The notes below the pieces were generated by a model that had not been told where the DNA came from, searched no databases, and was given only the letters and a program-made list of their open reading frames with translations. From Arachis hypogaea (taxonomy: Eukaryota; Streptophyta; Magnoliopsida; Fabales; Fabaceae): DNA of 64,000 bases. Where the stretch lies: the NCBI RefSeq assembly GCF_003086295.3, contig NC_092051.1:9540810-9604809 (forward strand). The letters run 5' to 3'. Made by a program: the position numbers and the translations under genes. Shown here in pieces: positions 35,833-47,800 of this stretch (position 1 is the stretch's first letter; the number at the start of each line of letters is the position of its first letter).

Positions 35833-36891
35833 TGTTATATCGAAAATAATATTTTCGATAAAGATATTATTGAAATCTTTGACAAGCTAATGTTCGACAA
35901 GAATAGGCTTCGATCATTCCCAAGTGCCAAAAAAATATTTCTATCAACTTCCAAATACATGTTAGAATTAACTTTGGATTGGAGCCAATTAGGTACTCCT
36001 TTAAATACTCTCTATTAATCGATTGACGCAAATGTGAAAATCGAAGAGGCAGACTCAACGGAGGTCAGCTGTATGGATGGAAGAAGAGGTTATTGGTGTC
36101 GAAAATGGTAGACAGAAAACCGAATCGAAGGCAAAAGTTTCAATCTCTAAAGCAATTTTTCGGTTGAAAAAAGAAGTGAAGATTAACCACATAGGATTCA
36201 TCGAGGATGGTCAATCGATGAAGGAGAAGATTTTAATCAACTAAGACTCGTCAAGAAAGAGCGAAGTAATCGAAGAAATGAAAAAGTTAATAAATGAAGA
36301 TGGTTAGTAGTAATTACAGACGGCACTCAAGGAGAGAGAACAATTATTCAAGGATTGATGCACGTGGAAGTTATATCTGAATATGATTGGTCAAAGATCT
36401 CTATAAATACGTGAAAGATCGAAGGAACAAAGGTTGGAATCTTTTCAAAGAAAATACTCACACTCACTCACATCCCTATCGACTTTCTGAGTCAGTCAAA
36501 AGTCTTTTTTTTTAAAGGGTTCCTTCCATGTCTTCACTTTTCATTTAAATTCCCTACAACTTTCATTTTCATGCAATTTATCTTCTTTGCAATGTCATTT
36601 CGATCCCTTTAAATTCGACAACTTTTATCCTTTCCAGTCTTTACCTTTCAATTTGTCCTTTATTTTTCCAATCATTTTTTCTTTATTTAATTTGATTTCT
36701 CTTTTATTCAAGACATTTAAATTTTATTGTTCACTTTGAATTTCTGCAAAGCTTGGTTCCTTCTTCTTTGTCATTGTCAAAGGTATGGATTTTGATGCAA
36801 AATAAAACTAGCACTTACAAAGAAGAGTTGGTTTCACTCTCATACCATTAGATATCAAACCACCTTCGATTTGCTAAAAATTGACAAAACA
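35833..36891 (+). repeat. Right LTR of the gypsy-type element
   Basis: About 1.06 kb, homologous to 32010-33065. It ends 294 bp before the ATG of P450 copy C, so any promoter or polyadenylation activity in it would act next to that gene. Confidence 0.88.
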
Positions 36892-37185
36892 ACACTATTA
36901 ATTTAAAGTAGTTTTATATATATATATATATATATAAAATTACATAATATTATATTAATAAAAATAATTATTTTTTTATATTAATTATATAAATAGTCAT
37001 CCAAAAAATAAATATAATTATACACTATATAAAACATTTTATAGTGTTGTATAATTATAATGATAATAGGAAGAGAGTAACAAAAGTAAGTCCTAATAAA
37101 ACACACACAAAAAACAAAAAAAACGTTCGAATATACATATATATAGCCCCAAATTAAGCACACAACTCAACTCAAGAAACTGGAA

Positions 37186-40100
37186 ATGAAAATGGAGATA
37201 ATAAGTTGGGTTTGGACGATTGGTGCCACATTGTTGGCATGGTACTTTGTGTTAAACACATTGGGGAGAAGGATCAATGAATGGTATTATGATTTCAAGT
37301 TAGGAGACAAGCACCGTCTTCTTCCTCCTGGTGAGATGGGTTGGCCTCTTCTCGGCAATACTTGGCACTATTTCAAGCACCCTCATTTATTCATGGACAA
37401 CCTTCTCTCCAAGTCAGTATCATTTCCTTATTGAATTCCCTTCCTTCTTTAATTATATATTCTACAATACAAGTTTTGTTCTACTTTACTATATAGAGTC
37501 AATTATAAAAATTTATGTTCATCACACAATAGTTAAATTAAGTTGTCATATATTTTGTGCCTAGTAAAAGTTTCACATATTACATCTTCACTTCGGTGAC
37601 AAAGTATGATCTTTAATAAAGTAAGAAATGACATGTGGAGGATTATTTAATTTTTGAATGGCCATAAAACTCAAACGACATGTCATTTTCTCCAAGAAAG
37701 TGAGGATTTTTTTTAAATAAACATTTTAAATATTTTATTTACCGATATATATAGATAATTTAGACATTATTTATATTTTTGTATCTAGGGCTGGAAGTGA
37801 GTCGAGCTGAGCCGAGCTAGACCAAGCTCAAGCTCGGCTCACAAAAATTGAGCTTGGCTCACGACTCGCCTCATTAACAATCGAGCTTATTTCTTAAGTT
37901 CAAGCTCGACTCACCAAAAGCTCACGAGCTGGTTCAAACTCACGAGCTGGCTCAAATAAGAGAAACATAAATACATAATCTATAATTTTATATCAATAAA
38001 TTATAACTTATATATTTTTAAAAATATTTGAAAAGATCAATTTTATATATTGTTTATCTATCAATAAATTATAAATTTTTTATTTATGTCCTATATTAAA
38101 ATTATATGTAAAAAATAAATATAAATATTAAATAATTAAGATTGTTATATATATATATATATATATATAATCGAGCCAACTCACGAGCTAATGAGCTGAG
38201 CTTATCCAATCTCAAACTCGGCTCATTTAATTTATGAGTTCAATTTCAGGCTCAAGCTTGGCTCACCAACTCACGAGCTTAGCTTATCGAGCTGTTAACG
38301 AGTCGAGTTTGAGCTGGCTCATGAGCTGGCTTGACTCACTTCCAACCCTATTTGTATCCTATTATTTATCTCGTTTACAGTATAAATAAATTAATTAAGA
38401 GTATATTTCGTTTATATTGTAATAGTTAGAGCATTAATTAAGTACAATAATAACATATAATAAAAATATATCAATAATATTACTGTACGAGAATTTGACG
38501 CTTTTATTTTTGGATATGAACACTATTTTTTTTATGTTGTCACAATTGTAACAGGTATGGAGGAATTGGTATGTATAAAACACACTTGTTCATGAAGCCA
38601 AGTATTCTTGTGTGCACTCTAGAGGACTCAAGAAGAGTATTAAGTGATGACAAAAATTTTAGGCTTGCTTATCCTGAAACCGCAATAACAGTGGTTAAAA
38701 CGATCTTATATGAAGTGTCAAATGAGGATCACAAGCGTTTTCGACGCCTAGTCACTGCTCCCATCATGGGTTACAATGCTTTGGCCATGTTTCTTGAGCG
38801 CATAGAGGACATTGTCGTCAATTCACTCCAAGGAATGGCTGATAATAGCATGCAACAGCCTATTGAGGTCTTCAAGGAGACCAAGTCTATCTCCATTGGA
38901 GTCATTCTTCACATCTTCATGGGATCTTACAATGAAAAGATAATCAATCAAGTTGAACATTTGTTTGGTCATATTAATGATGCCTTGTTCTCTTGGCCAA
39001 TTTACTTACCTGGTTTTTCTTATTACAATGCACTCCAGGTTTGTACCCAATTCATGTTTACAAAACAACCATTAATGAAAATTCACGTGAAGTTGTTAAT
39101 TAAAAACAGTTAAATAATTTGATATATTTGACTAAATTGTTATTTAATGGTCTAAATTAACAATTTCATGTAAGTTTTTACTATGTTATGATTTTTTGAT
39201 TGATTTTATATGTGACATATTAATTATTAGAATCGTAAGAAGGTGCAAAAGATAGTTAAATCCGTTGTGGAGGATAGGAAGATGATGCTAAAAAATGGTG
39301 AAATGCTATCGGAAAAGAAAGATCTTGTGGATGTTCTTCTGGAACTAGAGGATGTGAATGGTCGAAAATTGAAGGGTGAAGACATTGTTGACTTGTTAAT
39401 ATTATTCTTAATAGCTGGTCATCTAAGTACAGCTACGGTTATGATGTGGGCAATGATTTATCTTTCTAACAACCCACTCGCCTTCAAAAAAGCTAAGGTA
39501 ATTTGCTATTTTGTATTAGTATTCAAGATACGCTTCATTTCAAATAGATCTATATATAATCTCTTTAATTTTAATTCTTTTTATGTTGTAGGAGGAACAG
39601 GAAGAAATCATTAAGTCAAGGCCACCTTCGCAACAGTATTTAAGTATTGAGGAAATTAAGCAAATGGTTTATCTTACTAAGGTAATTGTAAGATCGCAAA
39701 TGTTTGGTAACCAAAGAAAATCAGCAAAAAATAGCCGTAAGTTATTTTATTTAGCATTCATTAATTGTTGCGACAATTAATGAATGTTAAATAAGGCAAA
39801 TTTTGACTGTTTTTTTTTGTCTTTCTAACTTTTTGTAATAATTAATAAATATTAGATAAGATAAGTTCTAATTATTTGTTGAGGAATGCTAGGAGGCCAG
39901 TAATATTTGTGATTTGTAACCATCAAATAGCTATCAAGATGATTTTAATGGTGTGAGATTGGTGTGAAATTTCATCCAATGACTCACTTTTTTTTTGCTA
40001 AAGTTGCTGTCCCTAGACTTTTCCTTATTGGTTTTGTTTTGTTAGTATTATCGTTTACTCTCTAACTTTAAGGAGATTATGGAGAAATTGCACTTAATTA

Positions 40101-42504
40101 ATAACCTGATAATTATTAGATATTATTATGTCTTGTAGGTAATTAACGAAGTATTGCGTGTGAGCGATTTCGCCATTCCACTTTCTCGAGAGGCAACTAC
40201 TGATGTCAATATCAATGGTACATTATTTTATGTTTTATCACATATAAATAGTTTTGGTAATTGCATTTTTAAGAAATATATTAAAATGTTTAATATTAAT
40301 AAGTCTTCAATTTTCAGTTCATTATAAATTCATTAAAAAATAAAATAATTTTTCTTTAAAAAAATAACCACACTTCCTTTAAATATTGATAGCAAAATAT
40401 ATGTAGCTAGAGCCTAGAAGCTCTTATATATTATATATAAATTTTAGTTTATATTTTAAAAATTTTATTTTAATATTTTATATTACAAAATTAACTTTTA
40501 GCCTCTCCCTAAAAAGTTATCATAATTTTCTGTCTCTTTGTGTAATTATACTTTTCGCTATTGTCATAATTGACAGGATATATTGACAGTAAAAGAGAAA
40601 TTACATAATATAATATATATGTGATTTTTTCAACTTATCAATATTAATGTATTTTCAGGATATATCATACCAAAAGGATGGAGAGCAGTGGTTTGGCAAA
40701 AAGCGTGTCATATGTCTTCTGAATATTTTAAAAATCCAGAAGAGTTTGATCCTTCTAGATGGGATGTAAGTACGATTAATATATATTTCAATAATATTTG
40801 GTTTAAAATTATATTTTATGCAAATATAATTATTTACTAGTAAATTTTTTCGTAATAATATTACGAAAATATAAATCTTTTTAAATGACGTCGATTTTGT
40901 TTTGACATTATAAATTGTGTCACAAAAAATTTATAAAATCAAATTACTTTTACAAAAAGGTTATAAGAGACAAAAATCTCCTACGACTAAGAAGACCAAA
41001 ATCTTTATAGATAAAAAAATTAAATAATAAATTTTTTAGTTATTATTATCGTGTGAAAGAGTTTAATTTTTTAATTAATAATTAATTTTAATATTTATTA
41101 TTTAAAACTTGAAAGAATTTATATTTGATTTGGTGTTACGTCTCTTGTACAAATAAAAATAATTATTTTTATGTTTGTGATTTAAAAATAATATTTTTTT
41201 CTATATATATAAAAATATAATTAGATATTAGTATAAAAAAATTATATTAATAATTAAAAATTAATTCAAAATTTTATTTTGAAACAATTGAATTTTTATT
41301 CTAGTTATCTATTACAATATTAGTATTCTCTTCAAATTATATGTAATAAATATTTGAAAAAAGCGAAACAAAAATATAAATTAAAAAGATAAATCGTAAA
41401 AATTTGAAACTAAATTAAAAACTAAAAAATATGCGTATAATAATAATAACAATAATATAATTTTTTATGTGAATAATACAACGGAATTATTTTTAATTAC
41501 ATTTAATTATATATTCTTTATAATTTTGTGAATATATTTAAATTATATTATTTTATTCATTTTGTTTTTTATAAAACAAAAAGGTAGAGAGAAATAGAGT
41601 AGGAGAGAGAAAAGAAAGAGAAGGAGAGAGAAGAAGAAGAGAAGGAGTTTGTTAATTTTGGAAAGAAAGATTTTATTTTAGTTATAATAAAAAATATTTC
41701 ATGACACATCTTGATTTGTCAAATTAGTAATATAAATTACAAGTTATATATAAAGTGGAAAGAGTAGAGAGAAATAGAGAAAGAGAGGGAGATAAATAAG
41801 AGGATGGAAGAAATAAATTTATTAATTTTGGAGGAAAATATTTCATAATGAGAGTGTCATGTGATATATTTAGTTGTTAAATTAGTAATTTAATATAGTT
41901 ATATTTCAATTTTAAATTTAATTTAATTTTAATTGTAATTAGAGAATATCATGTTACACATTTTGATTGTCAAAATTATAATTAGTCATTGATAATGATA
42001 TATAAGAAATACAGAGTAAGTTAAGGAATAAGAGAGATATAAAAAGGAAAAGAGAGAGGAGGAGTTGACTCTTTAATTTTGGAAAAAAATATTTGATTTC
42101 AATTATAATGAAGAAGTGATATGTGACACATTTTGATTATAAAATTAATAATAAAAATAAATTATTTAAATATTTTTTGTGGGTGAATTGTTGAAGATAT
42201 ATATTGCTAATGCAAATTTGGTGGGCAGGATAAAAATAATACAAATGGAGGAGCCTTCTTTCCTTTTGGAGTTGGAACAAGGATGTGTCCAGGAAGAGAT
42301 CTCACCAAAATTGAAATGCTCATCTTTCTGCACCATTTCGTTCGTAATTATAAGTTAGTTAAACGTTCTTATATTTCTCTTTTCTAATTTGTTCGATCTT
42401 TTATCTTTTTCTTTTCTTTCCAAAATGATTGATTTATTACTCCATTGCATATGTAACACTAGCCACTTTGATGCGATAACTACTGCTTGCAGTGGTGTAT
42501 TTAT

Positions 42505-42580
<76 letters not shown>

Positions 42581-42749
42581 ATATCGCATTTATTTTATGA
42601 ATTGAAATTTGCTTGTGTTATTTTGTACTAATTAATTTTAATTTTATAGGTTTGAGCAGATAAATCCAGAAAGCCCTGTCTCTTACTTCCCATTACCTGT
42701 GCCTAAAGATAATTGTCTTGCCAAGGTCACAAAGGTCTCAACGGAATAG
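37186..42749 (+). CDS. CYP88D: Cytochrome P450, CYP88D-type (copy C), eight exons, intact frame
   Basis: Exons are 37186-37412, 38555-39038, 39231-39497, 39592-39681, 40139-40217, 40659-40765, 42229-42353 and 42650-42749. All introns are GT-AG with the same phases as copy B, giving 492 residues. The anchor and PPGEMGWPLLG hinge are as in copy B. ExxR is E360-R363, and the heme loop FGVGTRMCPG has Cys438 and the normal Pro439. The I-helix box (299-304) is AGHLST: Leu302 where Asp or Glu is expected (CYP88 proteins normally read AGHEST). Introns 3 and 7 are short, while intron 6 is expanded by a minisatellite. The proximal promoter (TATA near 37132) is intact, but a gypsy-type element begins 294 bp upstream of the ATG. 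The likely role is oxidation of a triterpene or diterpene substrate at the ER; the specific reaction is unknown. Confidence 0.88.
37786..38350. mobile_element. hAT-type MITE in intron 1 of P450 copy C
   Basis: 565 bp with inverted ends TAGGGCTGGAAGTGAGTC and GACTCACTTCCAACCCTA (one mismatch) and a perfect 8-bp duplication TTTGTATC (37778-37785 and 38351-38358). The interior is rich in GAGCTCGGCTCA-type repeats. Copy D keeps the empty site with a single TTTGTATC (about 44377-44384). Confidence 0.92.
39075..39180. mobile_element. Degenerate short MITE in intron 2 of P450 copy C
   Basis: The left end AAAATTCACGTGAAGTTGTT is roughly complementary to the right end AACAATTTCATGTAAGTTTT. It is related to the element at 16237-16363. 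Confidence 0.5.
41575..42175 (+). repeat. Minisatellite in intron 6 of P450 copy C
   Basis: Three diverged units of about 180-230 bp start near 41580, 41757 and 41995. Each has a purine-rich GAGAGAAATAGAG-like start, then TTAATTTTGGA-AAAATATTT, then GTGACACATTTTGATT and an AATTAGTAATATAAAT-like end. Intron 6 is 1463 bp here and only 101 bp in copy B. Confidence 0.7.
42510..42578. repeat. AT microsatellite in intron 7 of P450 copy C
   Basis: About 34 uninterrupted AT dinucleotides. Confidence 0.9.
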
Positions 42750-43374
42750 CCAAGTGCTTGATGAGCAAAATCAAGTTCAACTATCTAGGTGCTCTATATA
42801 TGTTATTATTAGTCTTGCATGCAATAATAATAATGTAATCTTTGAGACATTAGTTATTATATATGTTTATGTATAATCTAAGTGATCTAATAAACAAGCC
42901 CACTTAACTTTATTCTGCTTGAATGCAGCAATAAAGAGACAATTTTTCTTATTTTCTATTGATCTCATGATTCGCAGTTCAGTATTATATCTTCTCTTAT
43001 CAATTTAGTAGCTCTGTTGCATAAGATCTATTTGATTTATGCTTTTATTTTTTATTTTTATTTTTATTTTTATTTTCTTATTAAGTAAACATTAGTGATT
43101 CATGCAACCCATTTTAAAAGGGAACACAATATCCCATAATTAATGGGTAACCACAGAAGCCGCCATAAAAAATTATTTAGTACTGTTAACAAATGTTTTA
43201 AGATACTTTTTAAACTTCTAACTAGTTTTTTTTTTTTTTTAAAAAGGTCAATGTAATTGGATTACAACTGTCCACTTATTAATTGGATCAGATGATTGAA
43301 GGACAAAAATCCATTAATCTATTAACGAAGCACAAATTAATAAAGTATTTTTATGTGGTTTAATATAATATTGG
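42750..43374. other. 3' flank of P450 copy C
   Basis: Contains the flank shared with copy B (ATGCAATAATAATAATGTAA, CTAATAAACAAGCCCACTTA), a TTTTTA repeat at 43048-43077, and no gene. Confidence 0.6.
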
Positions 43375-43379
43375 ATGAG

Positions 43380-44490
43380 TGGTGCCACATTGTTGGCATG
43401 CAACTTTGTGTTAAACACACTGGGGAGAAGACTCAATGAATGGTATTGTTCTAAAAGTTACTTGAAATGTTGATTTGGGTTTGAATATGAGGTTTAGGTT
43501 TATTTTTTGTGTAGCAGCGTTCGACTTATTTAGTGTTAAAGTGTTGTCTGTTCGAATTTTTTGTGAGGAGGTTGAGGAGTAATATCTACAAGAAACTTCG
43601 ATATTTAAGTTAACAAAGATTTTAAGCAAATTTTTAGTAGTGAGAACGTGAGTTATACCTGAGAATTCTATTATATTTATAGTAGAATAGATAATTACTT
43701 TTTAGATAAAGTAAAAATATAAAAAATTTAAAGAGATAGTTACTTGTTAAGTTAAGTAGAACTAGACCTCTATATCTTTATCCGGCCTCTTTAAAAAAAT
43801 CAAACTTATCGTAGATTCTATCTTTATTGATAAATTTTTTTGTATTATTAGACCTGACTTTTATTTATTAGACCATATAAACAGATATTATGATTTCAAA
43901 TTAGGAGACAAGCACCGTCTTCTTCCTCCTGGTGGGTTACGTTGGCCTCTTCTCGGCAATACTTGGCACTATTTCAAGCACCCTCATTTATTCATGGACA
44001 ACCTTCTCTCCAAGTCTGTATCATTTCCTTATTGAATTCTCTTCCTTCTTTAATTATGTATTCTACAATACAAGTTTTGTTCTACTTTGCCATATAGAGT
44101 CAATTATAAAAATTTATATTCATCACACAATAGTTAAATTAAGTTGTCATATATTTTGTGCCTCGTAAAAATTTCACATATTACATCTTCACTTTGGTGA
44201 CAAAGTATGATCTTTAATAAAGCAAGAAATGACATGTGGAGGATTATCTAATTTTTGAATGGCCATAAAACTTAAACGAAATGCCATTTTCTCCAAGAAA
44301 GTGAGGATTTTTTTTAAAATAACTATTTTAAATATTTTATTTACCGATACAGATAATTTAAACATTATTTATATTTTTGTATCTTATTATCTATCTCGTT
44401 TACAGTGTTAATGAATTAATTAAGAGTTTATTTCGTTTATATTATAATAATTAAAACATTAAGTAAAATAACATATAATAAAAATATAGA
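43380..44490 (+). pseudogene. CYP88D-type P450 exon 1 and partial intron 1 (copy D), interrupted
   Basis: The exon 1 part at 43380-43447 (GGTGCCACATTGTTGGCATG...) lacks the start codon. An insertion of about 440 bp (43448-43885) splits the exon, which resumes at 43890 (ATGATTTCAAATTAGGAGAC) and continues to the exon end near 44013. Intron 1 follows, close to that of copy C (about 5 differences per 100 bp), and breaks off near 44490 at unrelated repeat sequence. Exons 2-8 are absent. This is a pseudogene made by partial duplication. Confidence 0.85.
43448..43885. mobile_element. Insertion of unknown type inside exon 1 of copy D
   Basis: Begins GTTCTAAAAGTTACTTGAAA and ends CCATATAAACAGA. Flanked by TATT on both sides (43444-43447 and 43886-43889), a possible 4-bp target duplication. 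No terminal repeats or coding capacity seen. Confidence 0.55.
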
Positions 44491-44816
44491 GTATTTATCC
44501 ATTTTGATCTTTAAAGAATTTCGGATCACACATACATTTTAGTCCCTAACTAAAATTAATTACTCGATTAGTCCCTAACAATTAAGGGTGTGTTTGGATT
44601 TGCGTTGGAGAAGAGAGAAGCTCGTTTGAGTTTCTTGAAAGCTTCATCTTTATGTTTGGCAATATTTTTATGCTGTAAACGCAGAAGTGATTTCTGCTTT
44701 CAACCCAGGTTTACCAAAAGCTAAAAATTCTAGCTTTTCCGTTTACCTTTTCACGTTGGATTTTTTTTTTGTGACTAAATAGAAAAGAAAGAAAAAAAAA
44801 AAGATACAAAACCAAA

Positions 44817-47800
44817 TTAATTGGCTAGGGTCATATCTAAATCTATTAGATGTTGAAACTCACTCCATGGTTGGTTCCAATTCGAGTGAATGTCCGCGAC
44901 AGAAGCAGCTGCTTTAGCCATACAATCTGCAACACTATTTGCAGTCCTCTGAATTAAAAGAATAGAGACTCTCCAATTCCAATTCATAGCCTCCTGTATA
45001 TGCTTTGCCAAATCCCATTCCGGAATATCCTTACCAAGCATTCTTTGGTTTACCAAGAAAAGAGCTTCTAAACAGTGTGATTCACAAATAACCTCACGAA
45101 ATCCACTCTCCCAAGCAAGAAGTAAACCTCTCCAAATTGCATACAATTCAGCAAAAAGAACACTGCACACTTCGACTTTCCCAGTGCAACCTTTCAACCA
45201 ACATCCATCAGGATTGCGAATGATACAACCAAAACCAGCATAGCCAGAAGGAGCAAACCAACTAGCATCACAATTCAATTTAACAGAATAAACTGGAGGT
45301 GGAACCCAATGCAAACAAAGTGAAGGAGGAGACAGAGATTGATGCATAGCAAAAATAGTGTGAAACTCCCTTACTGAACTACGAATCAAACTCACCACTT
45401 TACTAGCACTCCATGAATCATCTATATTAAATAAGTCCTGATTCCTGCTTCTCCAAATCCACCAGATGGTCGAAAAGAAAAGAAAAACATTTTCACTCCT
45501 TGCACCTCTGTAGAGCCAATCATGTAAATTCGAGTTATTTGAATACAGGCCTAAAAGGTTCCAGACCTCCTTGGCACTAGGGCATTCCCGAAGACAATGA
45601 AGAATTGATTCAGAACCATTCTGACACCGATGACAGGTGCTAGATAAAGCTAAACCACGACCCAAACGAAACTCTGCCGTAGGAATAGCATTATGAAGAC
45701 TGAGCCAAATCAAGAACTTGTACTTCTCAGGAATATGCAGTCGCCATACCCACAACCAATTATCATGCTCATTCCAGTCAAACTTTCTTTTGGCTAGCCA
45801 ACTGTACCCACTCCTAGCTGAGTAAAGTCTAGAAGATGCCACACCCCACGACCAACCCGAACTCTCTCCAGCATTCAAATCCGGATTATAAGCATTCAAA
45901 TGCTGTTTGACATCTTCTGGAATGGTAGAGAAAATATCATGGAGATTCCATTGACCATCTTTCCAAACGTCTCTAATAGTTAAATCAGAGTCAGATATAT
46001 GTACAAAAGGGACATCTTGAGCAATTGGGCCCTCAATACTCCAATTGTCAAACCAAAAAGATTGATCAAGTGACCCAACGCACCAAGAGAAGGCATCCTT
46101 AAGAGCACCAAAAGCCTTTGAGATACTCTTCCAAACATGAGAAGCATTGCAAGGGACAGGGCCATCTAAAACTCCCTTATTCCTCAGATACTTCGCCCTC
46201 AATAGAGCAACCCAAGGCTTGTCCTGACAATGAAAAAGTTGCCACACCAATTTACCAAGTAAAGATATATTAACACACGCAGGATCTCTAACACCCAGGC
46301 CACCAAATTTTTTTGGAGTGATCACGGTCCTCCAATTAACAAGAGAAAGACCTTTACCATCAACTTGACCCTTCCAAAGGAACTGTCTCATCATAGAAGA
46401 TAATTTATCGCAAACCCAATTTGGAAAAAAAGATACCTGCATATGATAGACAGGAATGGATGCTGCAACAGAATTGATCAAGCAAAGTCTCCCTGCTTTA
46501 TTTAGAAGCCTTCCTTTCCAATTAGCTAATCTTCCCCTCACCTTTTCAATCACCGAATGAAAAGAAGCCCTACTGATACGGGAATGATTAAGGTTAACTC
46601 CAAGATATCTTCCTAAGTCCAAAGCAAAACGTATTGAAGAAACACTAGTAAAAATATCTCTTCTACGAGCAGTCACATTTTTAGAACAAAAAGCTTTAGA
46701 CTTTTCAAGATTCACTTTCATGCCAGATGCCTTGCAAAAAATGTTAAGAGAATGCATGATCATTTGGACCTGACTCTTTGTAGCCTGACAGAAGAGTAAG
46801 AGATCATCTGCAAACATCAAATGAGAAAATTTTGGGCCACCCCTAGTGACAGAAACTGGTTTCCACACACCCTCAACCACCTTATGAGATATATAGCAAG
46901 CAAGTCTTTCCATACAAAGCACAAATAAGTAAGGAGACATTGGATCGCCCTGTCTAAGCCCCCTTCTAGGAGCAAAACTATCCAATCTATTCCCATTCCA
47001 CATAATAGAAAGAGATGATGCACGGACACAAGTCATAATCAAATTAACAGTGATGATAGGAAAACCAAAAGCAATGAGAGTACTCTCCAAAAACCTCCAA
47101 TCCACCCTATCATAAGCTTTTTCAAGATCAATTTTAAAAGCAAGAGTACCTTTCTTGGATTTTGTGTGCTTCATGAAATTCAGAATTTCTTGGGCCACAA
47201 TAATATTATCAGGAGCACCACGACCTGGAATAAAACCTCCTTGTAAAGGACTAACAATATCTGGAAGAAAAGGCCGAAGTCGGTTAGTCAATACTTTGGT
47301 GATAATTTTATAAACAACATTACACAAGCTAATAGGCCTGAAATCCTTCATAAAGGTAGGGTTATCAATTTTAGGAATAAGCACAATCAGAGTTTCCATG
47401 ATGCTAGGATTTAAGAACTCTCCCAAAAAAGCGCTCCGGACAATATTCCAAATCTCAGTGCCTACTATCTCCCAATACTCTTTAAAAAAATAAGCTTGAA
47501 AGCCATCTGGACCAGGAGCCTTAAAAGGGCTCATACTGAATACTGCTGACTTGACTTCCGCAAAAGAGACAGGGTCAATTAACCTAGCACAAGCCTCAGT
47601 GCTTAGAGTGGGCATCGGAACATCCCCTAAACAATCAACCTCAACCTCTTCCGTTGTACCAAAGAGATTCTTGTAAAAAGAGAGGGCTTCTTCCTGGAGA
47701 ATATCTGGATCAGTAGACCAAGACCCATCTTTAACATATAATCCATGTACTCTATTATGGTTTCTACGCACCAAAGTTTGAAGATGAAAGAATTTAGTGT

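Larger units (their letters stand above)
32010..36891 (+). mobile_element. Ty3/gypsy-type LTR element with gag remnant only, in the promoter of P450 copy C
   Basis: Two LTRs of about 1.06 kb (32010-33065 and 35833-36891) with TG...CA ends and a perfect 5-bp target duplication ACACT (32005-32009 and 36892-36896). After the left LTR comes a primer-binding-like stretch (TTGGCACGCCCAGTGGGACA). The interior is only about 2.77 kb and contains gag remnants but no protease, reverse transcriptase or integrase that I can recognise. In P450 copy B the equivalent site reads AATACACTATGAA with no insertion. The LTRs differ at about two dozen positions in the first 300 bp by eye, so it is older than the copia insertion. 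Confidence 0.9.

Noticed and set aside
2291..44490. Triterpene biosynthetic gene cluster
   Set aside because: Only CYP88D-type P450s are present. No oxidosqualene cyclase, acyltransferase or glycosyltransferase was found, so a tandem array is all that can be claimed.
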